A DNA stretch of 64,000 nt from Neomicrococcus aestuarii (GTDB lineage: Bacteria; Actinomycetota; Actinomycetes; Actinomycetales; Micrococcaceae), in NCBI RefSeq assembly GCF_014201135.1, contig NZ_JACHDR010000001.1, positions 2,294,001 through 2,358,000 of the forward strand. Direction: 5' to 3'. The translations under genes and the position numbers were made by a program. The notes beneath the pieces were generated by a model that saw only the letters and a list, made by a program, of their open reading frames with translations, was not told the DNA's origin and did not search any database. This document shows positions 16,982-24,561 of this stretch, piece after piece (position 1 is the first letter of the stretch; every line of letters starts with the position of its first letter).

Positions 16982-17679
16982 CCGAACTAGTCAAAAACCA
17001 GATCGGCAACAAGGTCGAGTACGCGCAAACGCTGTCGCGCTCAAACCTATTGCCGAAGCATTTTCAGAACAACCCCGCGAACCTGCTCTATGCAATCGAA
17101 TTCGCGGAAGCACTGGACATGAAGCCGATTCACGCAATCACTTCGGTTCACGTCATCAATGGGCGACCGTCTGCGAGCGCTGACCTAATTGGCACGCTTG
17201 TTCGGCGCGCTGGGCACAAGCTCCGTGTCACGGGTGACGATACCTTCGCGGAAGCGGTGCTTGTTCGCAAGGATGATCCAGACTTCGCGTTCAAGTCTCG
17301 CTGGGACTTGGTGAAGGCGAAGCAAGCGGGGCTGAATACGCCAACGTGGAAGAGTTACCCCGGCGCAATGCTGAAAGCCCGCGCCATTACCGAGGTGTGC
17401 AGGAACGGAGCGCCAGACGCGCTCCACGGTATCCAATACTCAAGCGAAGAGCTGGAGTCATTTGGTCAGCCGGAAGCGGCAGAGAGCGCCGTCAACGTCC
17501 TCGCTGATCCGGTCGAGGAAGATCACGGAGTCATTGTGGTGGAAATTCCGGAACCCAAAAACTGGGCTGGAATCGTCACGGCCTGCAACGCCGAAGAGCT
17601 CCGCAACATCTGGCAAGCGAATCCCGAAGCCCGCGAACTTGTTGAGGCCGAGGTTGCGCGGCGCAAGGAGGAGGAGTGA
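16978..17679 (+). CDS. recT: RecT-family single-strand annealing protein
   Basis: 233 residues with the RecT signature LPKHFQNNPANLLYAIEFAE, LDMKPIHAITSVHVINGRPS and ASADLIGTLVRRAGHKLRV, then a region ending PGAMLKARAITEVCR. It pairs complementary strands exposed by the neighbouring exonuclease. The last 50 residues are acidic and variable. Overlaps both neighbours by 4 bases. Confidence 0.9.
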   Translation: MTELVKNQIGNKVEYAQTLSRSNLLPKHFQNNPANLLYAIEFAEALDMKPIHAITSVHVINGRPSASADLIGTLVRRAGHKLRVTGDDTFAEAVLVRKDDPDFAFKSRWDLVKAKQAGLNTPTWKSYPGAMLKARAITEVCRNGAPDALHGIQYSSEELESFGQPEAAESAVNVLADPVEEDHGVIVVEIPEPKNWAGIVTACNAEELRNIWQANPEARELVEAEVARRKEEE

Positions 17680-17798
17680 ACTTCCCAAACCTCGCACGAC
17701 TTGAGCGCCACTACCACGAAGAACCCGACGAAGTAACCGAGGTGGACGTCTGGGACCTAGCAGATGCCGCCTACGACGCAATGAAAGAGGACCAGTAA
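17676..17798 (+). CDS. Small acidic phage protein
   Basis: 40 residues (NFPNLARLERHYHEEPDEVT, then EVDVWDLADAAYDAMKEDQ) from a GTGA start overlapping recT; stop lies directly before the ssb ATG. Strongly acidic and helical. Its place between recT and ssb suggests a recombination accessory, but that is inference. Confidence 0.55.
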   Translation: MNFPNLARLERHYHEEPDEVTEVDVWDLADAAYDAMKEDQ

Positions 17799-18236
17799 AT
17801 GGCTGAAATCAAGTTCACCGGCAATCTCGCCGCTGATGCAGAAATGAAGTTCACGAAGAGCGGGGTTGCGTTTCTCAAGTTCCGCGCCAATGACTCCAAG
17901 AGTCGCAAGCTGGAGAACGGCGAGTGGGAAACTACCGCGTCGCAATGGCTCAACGTTGACATGTGGGACGGCGCAGAGATGTACGCGCCGTTACTCAGAA
18001 AAGGAACTCGCGTCACGGTCTACGGCGAGTTCTACAGTCGCGAGTACGAGGGCAAGAACGGTAAGGCTCTTTCGCTCGATGTTCGCGCCAACGCAATCAC
18101 CATTCACCCGCCACGAGGTCAACGCTCACAGCAACAGCCCGCGAATGACGCTTGGACGAATCAAGCCCCCGCCGAATCGAGCGGGTGGGAAGCTGTTGGC
18201 GCTGGCGGATTCGAATCCGACGCTCCACCGTTCTAA
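17799..18236 (+). CDS. ssb: Single-stranded DNA-binding protein
   Basis: 145 residues: OB-fold AEIKFTGNLAADAEMKFTKS, FLKFRANDSKSR, QWLNVDMWDGAEMYAPLLRK and GTRVTVYGEFYSREYEGKNG. A Gln/Pro-rich linker leads to the acidic tip DAPPF that recruits partner proteins. It coats phage ssDNA with RecT and the DnaB replisome. Confidence 0.93.
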   Translation: MAEIKFTGNLAADAEMKFTKSGVAFLKFRANDSKSRKLENGEWETTASQWLNVDMWDGAEMYAPLLRKGTRVTVYGEFYSREYEGKNGKALSLDVRANAITIHPPRGQRSQQQPANDAWTNQAPAESSGWEAVGAGGFESDAPPF

Positions 18237-18263
18237 AACCTTGTAATCCAAACTACAACCCCC

Positions 18264-18286
18264 GCGCCTTGTGTGGCGCTTTTTTT
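18264..18286 (+). terminator. Mini-terminator after ssb
   Basis: Five-base stem GCGCC/GGCGC with a 6-base loop, then seven T and ATG. One of four very short terminators of this form in the prophage. Confidence 0.65.
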
Positions 18287-18292
18287 ATGCCG

Positions 18293-18317
18293 TGGTGCGC
18301 TCATGACGGGCGCGCCA
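18293..18317 (+). promoter_or_regulatory. Leader hairpin before AAA ATPase gene
   Basis: TGGTGCGC (18293-18300) pairs with GCGCGCCA (18310-18317, one G-T). A closely similar hairpin precedes the gene at 19,624, in both cases preceded by ATGCCG and followed by a purine Shine-Dalgarno. Confidence 0.5.
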
Positions 18318-18338
18318 TTGTCCTGAAAGGAAGAAACA

Positions 18339-19556
18339 ATGTCCAAAATCATCCGGTTGGAATCGACCAACTACAAGCGCCTCAAAGCCGTCGAAATCAA
18401 GCCAGACCCAGACGGAAACCTGGTTATCATCTCCGGCAAGAACGGCCAAGGCAAGTCCTCCATCCTCGATAGCATCACGGCAGCTCTCGGCGGCGTAAGT
18501 TCAAAGGTGACGCCGAAGCCGATTCGCGAGGGTGAAGAGCGCGCCGAAATCGTTGTTGAGACTGAGGATGTGACCGTTACCCGGAAGTTCACGCAATCCG
18601 GCTCGACAATCACGGTCAAGTCAAAGGATGGCGCGACCTACGGCAAAGGTCAGGCGCACCTCGATGGACTGCTGGGCAGGCTCTCACTCGACCCGCTGGC
18701 ATTCACGCAGCTATCAGACAAGGATCAGGTGGCGACGCTCCTGGATCTTGTTGAGTTGCCATTTGATCCTGCAAAGCTCGACGCTGACCGCAAGTGCATT
18801 TTCGATGAGCGCGCAGATATCGGGCGGCAGGGTAAGTCCATTGGTGAGGTTGCGGTGGATGACTCACTGCCCGTCGAAGAGTCCAGCGCATCGGAGATCA
18901 TCGGCCAGATCAGGGAGGCCGAAGAACATAACCGGAATGTCGCCGCATGGCGTAAGCAGCTTAGCGAGTCGGAATCCGAAGCGTCTGAGGTTACTCAGCA
19001 GATCGAGTTACTGCAACGCAAGCTGGAACGCCTGATCGCAAATGGGGTCGATGCGAAGAACTGGCTCAAGAAGAATGTCGAGCACGACACTTCCGACCTA
19101 GAGTCGCGGCTCGCCACCGTCGAGGACACTAACGCCGCGATTCGCGTCAATAATTCCGCACGCGAAAAGCTGGCCGAAAAGGACTCTCTGCGGGCGAAGT
19201 ATGAGGCGCTTACGACTGAGATTGAGACCATCGACAAGACTCGCGCCGATGGACTCGCGAGCGCAAAGTTCCCGATTGACGGACTTGGATTCGACGAAGG
19301 CGGCGTCACTTATCAGGGTGTGCCGTTCAAGCAAGCGTCCTCCGGCGAACAGCTCCGAGTGTCGCTCGCTATGGCAATTGCCCTCAATCCAAAGTTGCGC
19401 GTCATTCGCATTGCAGACGGCTCACTACTCGACAGCGACAACCTTGCACTCATTGAGTCGATGGCTAAGGCTCACGACTTCCAAGTCTGGATCGAAATGG
19501 TGAGCGACGGCGACGGTCGCGGAATCGTTATCGAAGACGGCGAAGTAATCAACTAA
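18339..19556 (+). CDS. SbcC/RecF-like AAA ATPase
   Basis: 405 residues. Walker A is SGKNGQGKS (32-40), a central coiled coil runs about 190-300, and the C-terminal half has SSGEQLRVSLAMAIALNPKL (ABC-type signature) followed by RVIRIADGSLLDSD (Walker B-like, with Asp but no clear catalytic Glu). This is a short SMC-type ATPase as found in phage recombination modules. It starts a new transcription unit after the ssb terminator, with AAAGGAAG upstream. Confidence 0.8.
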   Translation: MSKIIRLESTNYKRLKAVEIKPDPDGNLVIISGKNGQGKSSILDSITAALGGVSSKVTPKPIREGEERAEIVVETEDVTVTRKFTQSGSTITVKSKDGATYGKGQAHLDGLLGRLSLDPLAFTQLSDKDQVATLLDLVELPFDPAKLDADRKCIFDERADIGRQGKSIGEVAVDDSLPVEESSASEIIGQIREAEEHNRNVAAWRKQLSESESEASEVTQQIELLQRKLERLIANGVDAKNWLKKNVEHDTSDLESRLATVEDTNAAIRVNNSAREKLAEKDSLRAKYEALTTEIETIDKTRADGLASAKFPIDGLGFDEGGVTYQGVPFKQASSGEQLRVSLAMAIALNPKLRVIRIADGSLLDSDNLALIESMAKAHDFQVWIEMVSDGDGRGIVIEDGEVIN

Positions 19557-19571
19557 CAATCACTAGTCAAT

Positions 19572-19608
19572 ATGCCGTGGCGCGTCCTAAGTGGCGCGCC
19601 ATTGGCAT
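19572..19608 (+). promoter_or_regulatory. Leader hairpin, second copy
   Basis: ATGCC + TGGCGCG (19572-19584) pairs with CGCGCCA + GGCAT (19595-19608), broken only by a G/TT internal loop. It lies between the ATPase stop and the next Shine-Dalgarno (GAGAGGAAG). Confidence 0.6.
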
Positions 19609-19623
19609 ACCTGAGAGGAAGTC

Positions 19624-19878
19624 ATGAGCTACGCCCATCATCACATTTACCTCATGCAATCGCTACTACGGCAAGCGTCGAAGTCGCTGGAGCGCATCGA
19701 GGCTCACGGCGGCGCTTTCTATGAGTTCACGTGGGGCATCGACGGATTGACGTTCATGTTTCACCACGGCGGACGCGAGCGGCGCTGGACATTGCGCGAC
19801 GGTTTCGCGGTCTCGGATGCCGTGGACGCACTCAACTCACTAGCTACCAACCTGGAGGAAGAACATGTCGGAAATTGA
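19624..19878 (+). CDS. Phage hypothetical protein
   Basis: 84 residues, ATG with GAGAGGAAG upstream. Contains YEFTWGIDGLTFMFHHGGRE and AVSDAVDALNSLATNLEEE; small alpha/beta protein, no recognised family. Its end overlaps the next gene by 14 bases. Confidence 0.6.
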   Translation: MSYAHHHIYLMQSLLRQASKSLERIEAHGGAFYEFTWGIDGLTFMFHHGGRERRWTLRDGFAVSDAVDALNSLATNLEEEHVGN

Positions 19879-20032
19879 CGACGACGCGCACCTGAGCCGC
19901 TGGTTTGCACAGATCGCCACGTGTGAGACGGCGAACTATATATACGCCAAGGACGGCACCGCATACCCAGTCAGCGGAGACGCGCTCACGACAGGCCGCG
20001 TGGAAGATCGGTGGATATTCAGTGACGACTAA
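19865..20032 (+). CDS. Small acidic phage protein
   Basis: 55 residues (MSEIDDDAHLSRWFAQIATC, then a TANYIYAKDGTAYPVSGDAL stretch) starting inside the previous gene after GGAGGAAGA. Not recognised; translation is supported only by the strong ribosome site and continuous overlap with both neighbours. Confidence 0.5.
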   Translation: MSEIDDDAHLSRWFAQIATCETANYIYAKDGTAYPVSGDALTTGRVEDRWIFSDD

Positions 20033-20219
20033 AGGCCATGTGCCAGACGCGAATCTGGACGTATACAGAGCGCTCAGGGATGCACGTGATGCCGTCGAGT
20101 GGTACTGGCGCATACAACGCATTTCGCACGCGACGGACTCATATGGGTTGCGGCAACTTAGCGAATCCATCACGGGCACCATGAGGACCCTACGCGTTGA
20201 CGTCGAGGATCCAGAGTGA
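20022..20219 (+). CDS. Small helical phage protein
   Basis: 65 residues from GTG 20022, overlapping the previous stop by 11 bases. Helical: LDVYRALRDARDAVEWYWRI and YGLRQLSESITGTMRTLRVD. Unrecognised. Confidence 0.5.
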   Translation: MTTKGHVPDANLDVYRALRDARDAVEWYWRIQRISHATDSYGLRQLSESITGTMRTLRVDVEDPE

Positions 20220-20422
20220 CTTGCGACGGCGAGTGCTGCCGAAACGGTCTAGGCGTCTGCTACCACCAGCGACGATGCGAACACCATACCAGCGAAGAAC
20301 GAGACCATCGAGCGCGGCAGACATACCGAGATCCCACGGGTGATAAAGCATCCGCACGCGCTGATCGGGAAATGGAAAGGAAGAGGAAACGTGAGCAAAT
20401 ATCGCACCGAATTTATGGATGA
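20216..20422 (+). CDS. Cys/His-rich small phage protein
   Basis: 68 residues from a GTGA overlap. The N-terminus has a dense possible metal site, CDGECCRNGLGVCYHQRRCE then HH, and the C-terminus is a charged Arg/Lys helix. It overlaps the next gene by 32 bases, so one of the two starts may be wrong. Confidence 0.4.
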   Translation: MTCDGECCRNGLGVCYHQRRCEHHTSEERDHRARQTYRDPTGDKASARADREMERKRKREQISHRIYG

Positions 20423-20702
20423 AGTGGCGCGGATCGTCAAAGAGGTTTACGGCGAGGAGCCTATTTCCACTAGCGATTTCCAGCTAGGTGTAGACACTGG
20501 CAGAAAGTCACTTGCCCGGCAAATAGGACGCCTACTCGCTGGCACTGACACGGACCCGCAAACCAATGACCAATGGGAAGCGGAAGTTGACGACCTGACC
20601 GCGAAACTCAAGAAGGCCAAGGAGTACATTCTGCTCCTACAGGTATTGCGCGCACGGTACGCCACGGAGAACCGCAAGCTGCGAGACCAAATCAACCACT
20701 GA
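20391..20702 (+). CDS. Phage coiled-coil protein
   Basis: 103 residues, GTG start with GGAAGAGGAAA upstream. N-terminal FMDEVARIVKEVYGEEPIST, C-terminal coiled coil LTAKLKKAKEYILLLQVLRA then TENRKLRDQI. Last gene before a mini-terminator. Not recognised. Confidence 0.55.
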   Translation: MSKYRTEFMDEVARIVKEVYGEEPISTSDFQLGVDTGRKSLARQIGRLLAGTDTDPQTNDQWEAEVDDLTAKLKKAKEYILLLQVLRARYATENRKLRDQINH

Positions 20703-20722
20703 CCCACACAGGGTCTTTTTTT
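20701..20722 (+). terminator. Mini-terminator
   Basis: GACCC/GGGTC five-base stem, ACACA loop, seven T, then ATGCCC. The stem begins within the stop codon of the preceding gene. Confidence 0.6.
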
Positions 20723-20739
20723 ATGCCCGAAAGGAAGTC

Positions 20740-20925
20740 ATGAGCAACAAAGTTGAAGCCACATTCCACAGCCCGTTCGACTGCGATCACTACTGCTGCG
20801 AGGGTGCACACGGATGCTACAAGGACTACAAATGCGCGTGCCATCGTCCACCAGTAAACGCGATGCCCGTGTTCATTGAGCCGCCAAGTTTCGAGTGGGC
20901 AGACGACGGCCATGACTGCGACTGA
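20740..20925 (+). CDS. Cys-rich small phage protein
   Basis: 61 residues, AAAGGAAG upstream. Eight Cys/His in HSPFDCDHYCCEGAHGCYKD and YKCACHR suggest a zinc-binding module; then an acidic tail ending DDGHDCD. No family recognised. Confidence 0.5.
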   Translation: MSNKVEATFHSPFDCDHYCCEGAHGCYKDYKCACHRPPVNAMPVFIEPPSFEWADDGHDCD

Positions 20926-21097
20926 GTGGACGAAAACCAGCGCCGTCGAGGATTGGCGAGCGCGCAAGCAACGTGACCGCCTCTACTACGCAGATGCGGA
21001 AGTAGCCCGCTGCGGAACGTGCGGCGAGTGGATGTGGCGCGGCAAATGCAAAGTGCCACACGACAACATTTTGAATTTTCGAGAGGAAGAAAAGTAA
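20912..21097 (+). CDS. Small zinc-ribbon-like phage protein
   Basis: 61 residues; ATG inside the previous gene. RLYYADAEVARCGTCGEWMW then RGKCKVPHD carries CxxC...C. Its stop shares one base with the next ATG (TAATG). Confidence 0.5.
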   Translation: MTATEWTKTSAVEDWRARKQRDRLYYADAEVARCGTCGEWMWRGKCKVPHDNILNFREEEK

Positions 21098-21417
21098 TGC
21101 CTAAGCCAAGAACAACACCAAGTCACTGCAAAGTCTGCGAACGCCCCATGCGTCGCACTGGAGTATCGGCCAAGGAAGCGCCGGACACTGTCGTTTACTA
21201 CGGGATCACGCCGGACGGGCGAGCATCTTGCGCAACCTGCTTTCGGCGCGTCATGACAGGCCGCGAAAAGGTGTTCTTGAAGCCGCTTGAAGCATCCAAT
21301 GTCAAGATCCCCGCCAAGTTGCCTGACGACGTTCTAAGGCGCAACGAGGGACTAAGGGCTTACGTCTTGGATCGCCGCCGTCGTGGGATTCCTAGCGTCG
21401 TGGGGTGGGCGGCGTGA
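21097..21417 (+). CDS. Zinc-ribbon phage protein
   Basis: 106 residues with CKVCERPMRRTG and ASCATCFRRVMTG, a four-Cys zinc ribbon, followed by a basic tail (NEGLRAYVLDRRRRGIPSVV) that could touch nucleic acid. Possibly an early transcription or DNA-binding factor; function unknown. Confidence 0.55.
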   Translation: MPKPRTTPSHCKVCERPMRRTGVSAKEAPDTVVYYGITPDGRASCATCFRRVMTGREKVFLKPLEASNVKIPAKLPDDVLRRNEGLRAYVLDRRRRGIPSVVGWAA

Positions 21418-21596
21418 TCACCATCTGCCCGCACTGCAGTAATCCTCACCCGACTACGACAAGCGCACGAGTCGCCGGATCCTACTTTGTGAAGCCGTAT
21501 AAGTTCGCTGCGAAATACGACGGCGCACCACTTCGAGACACGCGCCAAGAGGCCGAACTCGACTACTGCAAATGGAGGAACCGTGACCCGAAGTAG
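21414..21596 (+). CDS. Small phage protein with CxxC
   Basis: 60 residues from GTGA overlap. ITICPHCSNPHPTTTSARVA at the start looks like half a zinc ribbon. The stop overlaps the next start by 14 bases. Confidence 0.45.
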   Translation: MITICPHCSNPHPTTTSARVAGSYFVKPYKFAAKYDGAPLRDTRQEAELDYCKWRNRDPK

Positions 21597-21930
21597 AGCA
21601 TCTGCAAGAGCCGCTGGAACGAGCTTTGAAACGCTCATCGTGAAGCATCTCGCGGCAGTGATTGACGATCGGATTGAACGGCGCGCAAAGAGTGGCGCTT
21701 CGGATCGTGGGGATATTTCAGGCTGGCGATATGCGGGCAAGCGCATCGTCGTCGAGTGTAAAAACACGAACCGGCTAGAGCTTGGAACCTGGATCGCCGA
21801 GGCCGAAGTAGAGCGCCTGAACGACGACGCTCAAGTGGGCATGGTGATCCATAAACGGCGCGGAAAAGGTGCTGCTGAGGATCAGTACGTGACCATGACG
21901 CTGGGTGATTTGGTGAGGCTGCTGACGTGA
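21583..21930 (+). CDS. Holliday-junction-resolvase-like PD-(D/E)XK nuclease
   Basis: 115 residues, GTG after GGAGG. Core RRAKSGASDRGDISGWRYAG, KRIVVECKNTNR (Asp...Glu-x-Lys) and LELGTWIAEAEVERLNDDAQ match the small endonuclease fold of phage and archaeal Hjc resolvases. It probably resolves recombination or replication intermediates before packaging. Confidence 0.75.
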   Translation: MTRSRASARAAGTSFETLIVKHLAAVIDDRIERRAKSGASDRGDISGWRYAGKRIVVECKNTNRLELGTWIAEAEVERLNDDAQVGMVIHKRRGKGAAEDQYVTMTLGDLVRLLT

Positions 21931-22000
21931 CTCAACGAATGAAAAGCGAAATTGTAATGATCAATCACCCACAGCGCAACAAAATCGCACACAGGTTCGA

Positions 22001-22061
22001 TATACTAGTAGTGGTAAGAAAAACGGCCCCGGCAGTGCTACCAACACTGAAACCCGGGGCC
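22001..22061 (+). promoter_or_regulatory. Promoter-like -10 and structured leader RNA
   Basis: TATACT (22001-22006) is followed about 18 bases later by a nested hairpin: outer GGCCCCGG/CCGGGGCC (22025-22032, 22054-22061), inner CAGTG/CACTG, loop CTACCAA, with AAAC unpaired on the right side. The next gene's Shine-Dalgarno AAGGAG is 10 bases beyond. A similar hairpin stands before the HNH gene at 31,593. Confidence 0.6.
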
Positions 22062-22085
22062 TACCACTGACAAGGAGTGGCACTA

Positions 22086-22298
22086 ATGAGTGTACCCACA
22101 GACGGCTTGGAAGGCCGCAAAGAAATCGCGAGGACGTTTCTCGCGCTCGCCAATGACGAGTATCAGAAGCACAACATCCACCGTGGATACTACGCACGGA
22201 TAGCCAAGGAACACGGCCTAACAAATCAAGAAATCGCGGACGCTTACGGGATAACCGAAGTAGCAGTTCGCGGCTTGATTCGTCGGGCGGTGAAGTAG
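22086..22298 (+). CDS. Small HTH regulator
   Basis: 70 residues. The C-terminal half EHGLTNQEIADAYGITEVAV + RGLIRRAVK is a sigma-region-4/LuxR-like HTH; the N-terminal half is helical. ATG 22086 is chosen because AAGGAG lies 8 bases upstream. First gene of the replication transcript, so it may regulate replication or middle genes. Confidence 0.65.
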   Translation: MSVPTDGLEGRKEIARTFLALANDEYQKHNIHRGYYARIAKEHGLTNQEIADAYGITEVAVRGLIRRAVK

Positions 22299-23060
22299 TT
22301 GGCAGACAAGCGGGCTTTCGCAAAGTTCGATATCGGGTATCTCGACAATCCGAAAATGTCTCCCGTTCTGGACGTGAGTGTTTCGGCTGTACTTATGCAC
22401 GCAGCATCCATTTTGTATTGCGCCCAGCATCTCACGAACGGTCTTGCGGTTAGTCGAGCAATGGAGCGCAAGATCGGCGGCACAAGTGCGGATACGCGAC
22501 TACTACTCGATGCCGGGCTATGGCATGTCGCCGGACATGACTGCATTGCGTGCCCAGAAGTCCCAGAGGGCAAGATCTACGTCCACGACTTTCTAGAGCA
22601 CAACCGCTCATCGGAAGAAGCTAAGCGCGCTTCCGAGGCAGGGCGAGCAGGGGCACTCGCATTGCATAGCAAACGGCAGGCGAAAGGCAATGCTAGTGCC
22701 ATGCAAGACGCGAGCGGATCGCATGCGGATCGCACTGCGGATCGCATGCCTAGAGAGAGAGAGAGAAAGAGAGATATAAACACTTCATCATCACCGGCTA
22801 CGCCGTCGATGGAGTTCACCGAGTTCTGGGCAGCCTATCCGCGCAAGGTTGGCAAGCAAGCAGCTATCAAGGCTTACTCGAAAGCTATGAAGTTAGCTGA
22901 TCCTCAAAAGATTCTTGAGGGTATCCAGAAGATTGACGTCACTGACTCTCAGTACATTCCACATCCTGCTACTTGGCTCAACGCTGGCAGATGGGATGAC
23001 GAAGTGATCAAGCCGAAAGAAACTTACTCACCTTGGGATCAGATTGGGGGCAACTCATGA
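22299..23060 (+). CDS. Phage replication initiator
   Basis: 253 residues, TTG start directly after the previous stop. The N-terminal winged-helix-type part (KFDIGYLDNPKMSPVLDVSV ... YVHDFLEHNRSSEEAKR) and the C-terminal FTEFWAAYPRKVGKQAAIKA...YIPHPATWLNAGRWDDE are typical of phage O-type initiators. A low-complexity linker (HADRTADRMPRERERKR) between them is encoded by iteron-like DNA. It should load the DnaB helicase encoded downstream. Confidence 0.82.
   Translation: MADKRAFAKFDIGYLDNPKMSPVLDVSVSAVLMHAASILYCAQHLTNGLAVSRAMERKIGGTSADTRLLLDAGLWHVAGHDCIACPEVPEGKIYVHDFLEHNRSSEEAKRASEAGRAGALALHSKRQAKGNASAMQDASGSHADRTADRMPRERERKRDINTSSSPATPSMEFTEFWAAYPRKVGKQAAIKAYSKAMKLADPQKILEGIQKIDVTDSQYIPHPATWLNAGRWDDEVIKPKETYSPWDQIGGNS
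22714..22780 (+). other. Candidate phage replication origin
   Basis: Three copies of GCGGATCGCA start at 22714, 22725 and 22737 (11- and 12-bp steps, one helical turn). A purine-only run follows (GAGAGAGAGAGAAAGAGAGA) ending in TATAAAC. Iterons plus an asymmetric, easily melted tract inside an initiator gene is the layout of lambda-type origins. Confidence 0.5.
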
Positions 23061-24307
23061 GCGACATTGAGCAAGCTGAACTATCCGTCATTGGCTCATT
23101 GATCCTTAGCGGCGGTCGAGTCTTAGACGAACTTGATTTCTCACCTAGTGACTATCGCCAACCCGTCTACGAGCAGATTCACCGCGTCGTGGCAGACATG
23201 AAGAACCTAGGTAAGCCGATTGACGTTCTCACCGTAGGCAATGAGCTCACACTTGCGGGCGTCAAGGTCAAACCTGGACTACTCCACGAAGCCGCACAAT
23301 CAACTCCAACAGTTGCGAGCGCGGAATACTATGCGGGCATCGTCAGTGACGCGGCAACGCTTCGCAGAGTGTCCACGGCGGCGGGTCAGATTCGGCAAAT
23401 GGTCGAGGACGGGGGAGACGCGGACGCAATTGTTGAAGCGGCTCGCTCGATCATTGACGGCACGCAATCCACGGTGCGCACATCTCGCGTTGAGTTCATC
23501 GGCGAAACCATCGGCGACACTATCGCGTATCTCGAATCTGAGACGCACGATATTCCGACGCCATGGGGATCGCTGAACCGGATCATGAATGGACTCAAGC
23601 CCGGCGCGCTGTACGTCGTTGGTGCGCGTCCGAGCGTGGGCAAGTCGGTCGTGGGGTTGCAGCTCGCACGGGAACTGAGCAAGCACGGCTCGGTTGCTTT
23701 CGTGTCGCTGGAAATGTCCAAGAACGATGTGAACATTCGTCTCATGTCCGCCGAGCTGTCACTGAGCATGGAAGTACTCATGCGCAAGACGCTCGCACCG
23801 CAACATTGGGCGCTGGTATCGGAATGGCGACACGCAAGGCAGTCGCTGCCCATCGGAGTGCTCGACAACGCGGGCGCATCCATCACGGACATCAAGCGAT
23901 TCGTTCGCAACGTCCACCGACGCAAGCCTCTCGCGGGCGTCGTGATTGATTACCTCCAGCTCATGAACCAAGCGCCAGGTGATCGTCGTCCACGCCATGA
24001 GTACGTCGCGGAAATGTCGCGGGCGCTCAAGGTTATGGCGATGGAGCTGAACGTTCCGGTCATTGCACTATCGCAACTCAATCGCGGCAGTGAGTCACGC
24101 GAGGATCGACGACCACGCATCAGTGACCTTCGCGAGTCTGGCGCGGTCGAGCAAGACGCCGACGTTGTGATTCTTCTGCATCGAGAAATTGACGGCGACA
24201 AGAAGTATGAAATCCAGATGCTCGTTGCCAAGAACCGCCACGGGCCAACAGGTGGCGCGTCAATGGATTTCGTTGGTCACTACGCACGCATTGAAGACAA
24301 GATCTAG
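23057..24307 (+). CDS. dnaB: Replicative DNA helicase (DnaB-like)
   Basis: 416 residues, ATGA overlap with the initiator. N-terminal DnaB domain (EQAELSVIGSLILSGGRVLD), Walker A GARPSVGKS (189-197), then SLEMSK, Walker B GVVIDYLQLM and the SQLNRGSE sensor region. It unwinds phage DNA as a hexamer at the fork. Shorter than the host helicase (about 450-470), as usual for phage copies. Confidence 0.93.
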   Translation: MSDIEQAELSVIGSLILSGGRVLDELDFSPSDYRQPVYEQIHRVVADMKNLGKPIDVLTVGNELTLAGVKVKPGLLHEAAQSTPTVASAEYYAGIVSDAATLRRVSTAAGQIRQMVEDGGDADAIVEAARSIIDGTQSTVRTSRVEFIGETIGDTIAYLESETHDIPTPWGSLNRIMNGLKPGALYVVGARPSVGKSVVGLQLARELSKHGSVAFVSLEMSKNDVNIRLMSAELSLSMEVLMRKTLAPQHWALVSEWRHARQSLPIGVLDNAGASITDIKRFVRNVHRRKPLAGVVIDYLQLMNQAPGDRRPRHEYVAEMSRALKVMAMELNVPVIALSQLNRGSESREDRRPRISDLRESGAVEQDADVVILLHREIDGDKKYEIQMLVAKNRHGPTGGASMDFVGHYARIEDKI

Positions 24308-24318
24308 AGAGGGACACC

Positions 24319-24561
24319 ATGAGCCTAAAAGCAGCACTCGCAAAGCAAGCCGAGCCAATCCGCACACTATGCGCGCTGGAAAAGATTTACGCCACGCTCG
24401 ACGACGACGACAAGCAAGCGCTACGTGAGGCCGTCGAGAATCTAGCTATTGGCCCTACCGTCATAGCCGAAGCGCTCAAGTCCGTTGGGCATCATGCCAG
24501 CATCTCAATGGTCAAGACCATGCGCGAAAAGCTCAAGGCGGGTCACGCATGGGAGCACTAG
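24319..24561 (+). CDS. Phage hypothetical protein with HTH-like end
   Basis: 80 residues, GAGAGGGA upstream. LEKIYATLDDDDKQALREAV then IGPTVIAEALKSVGHHASIS + MVKTMREKL looks like a helix-turn-helix. Overlaps the next gene by 13 bases. Unrecognised; could be a small replication or transcription accessory. Confidence 0.6.
   Translation: MSLKAALAKQAEPIRTLCALEKIYATLDDDDKQALREAVENLAIGPTVIAEALKSVGHHASISMVKTMREKLKAGHAWEH

Noticed and set aside
21927-22070. 48-codon frame after the resolvase-like gene
   Set aside because: It runs through the -10 element and the nested hairpin; better explained as non-coding leader.
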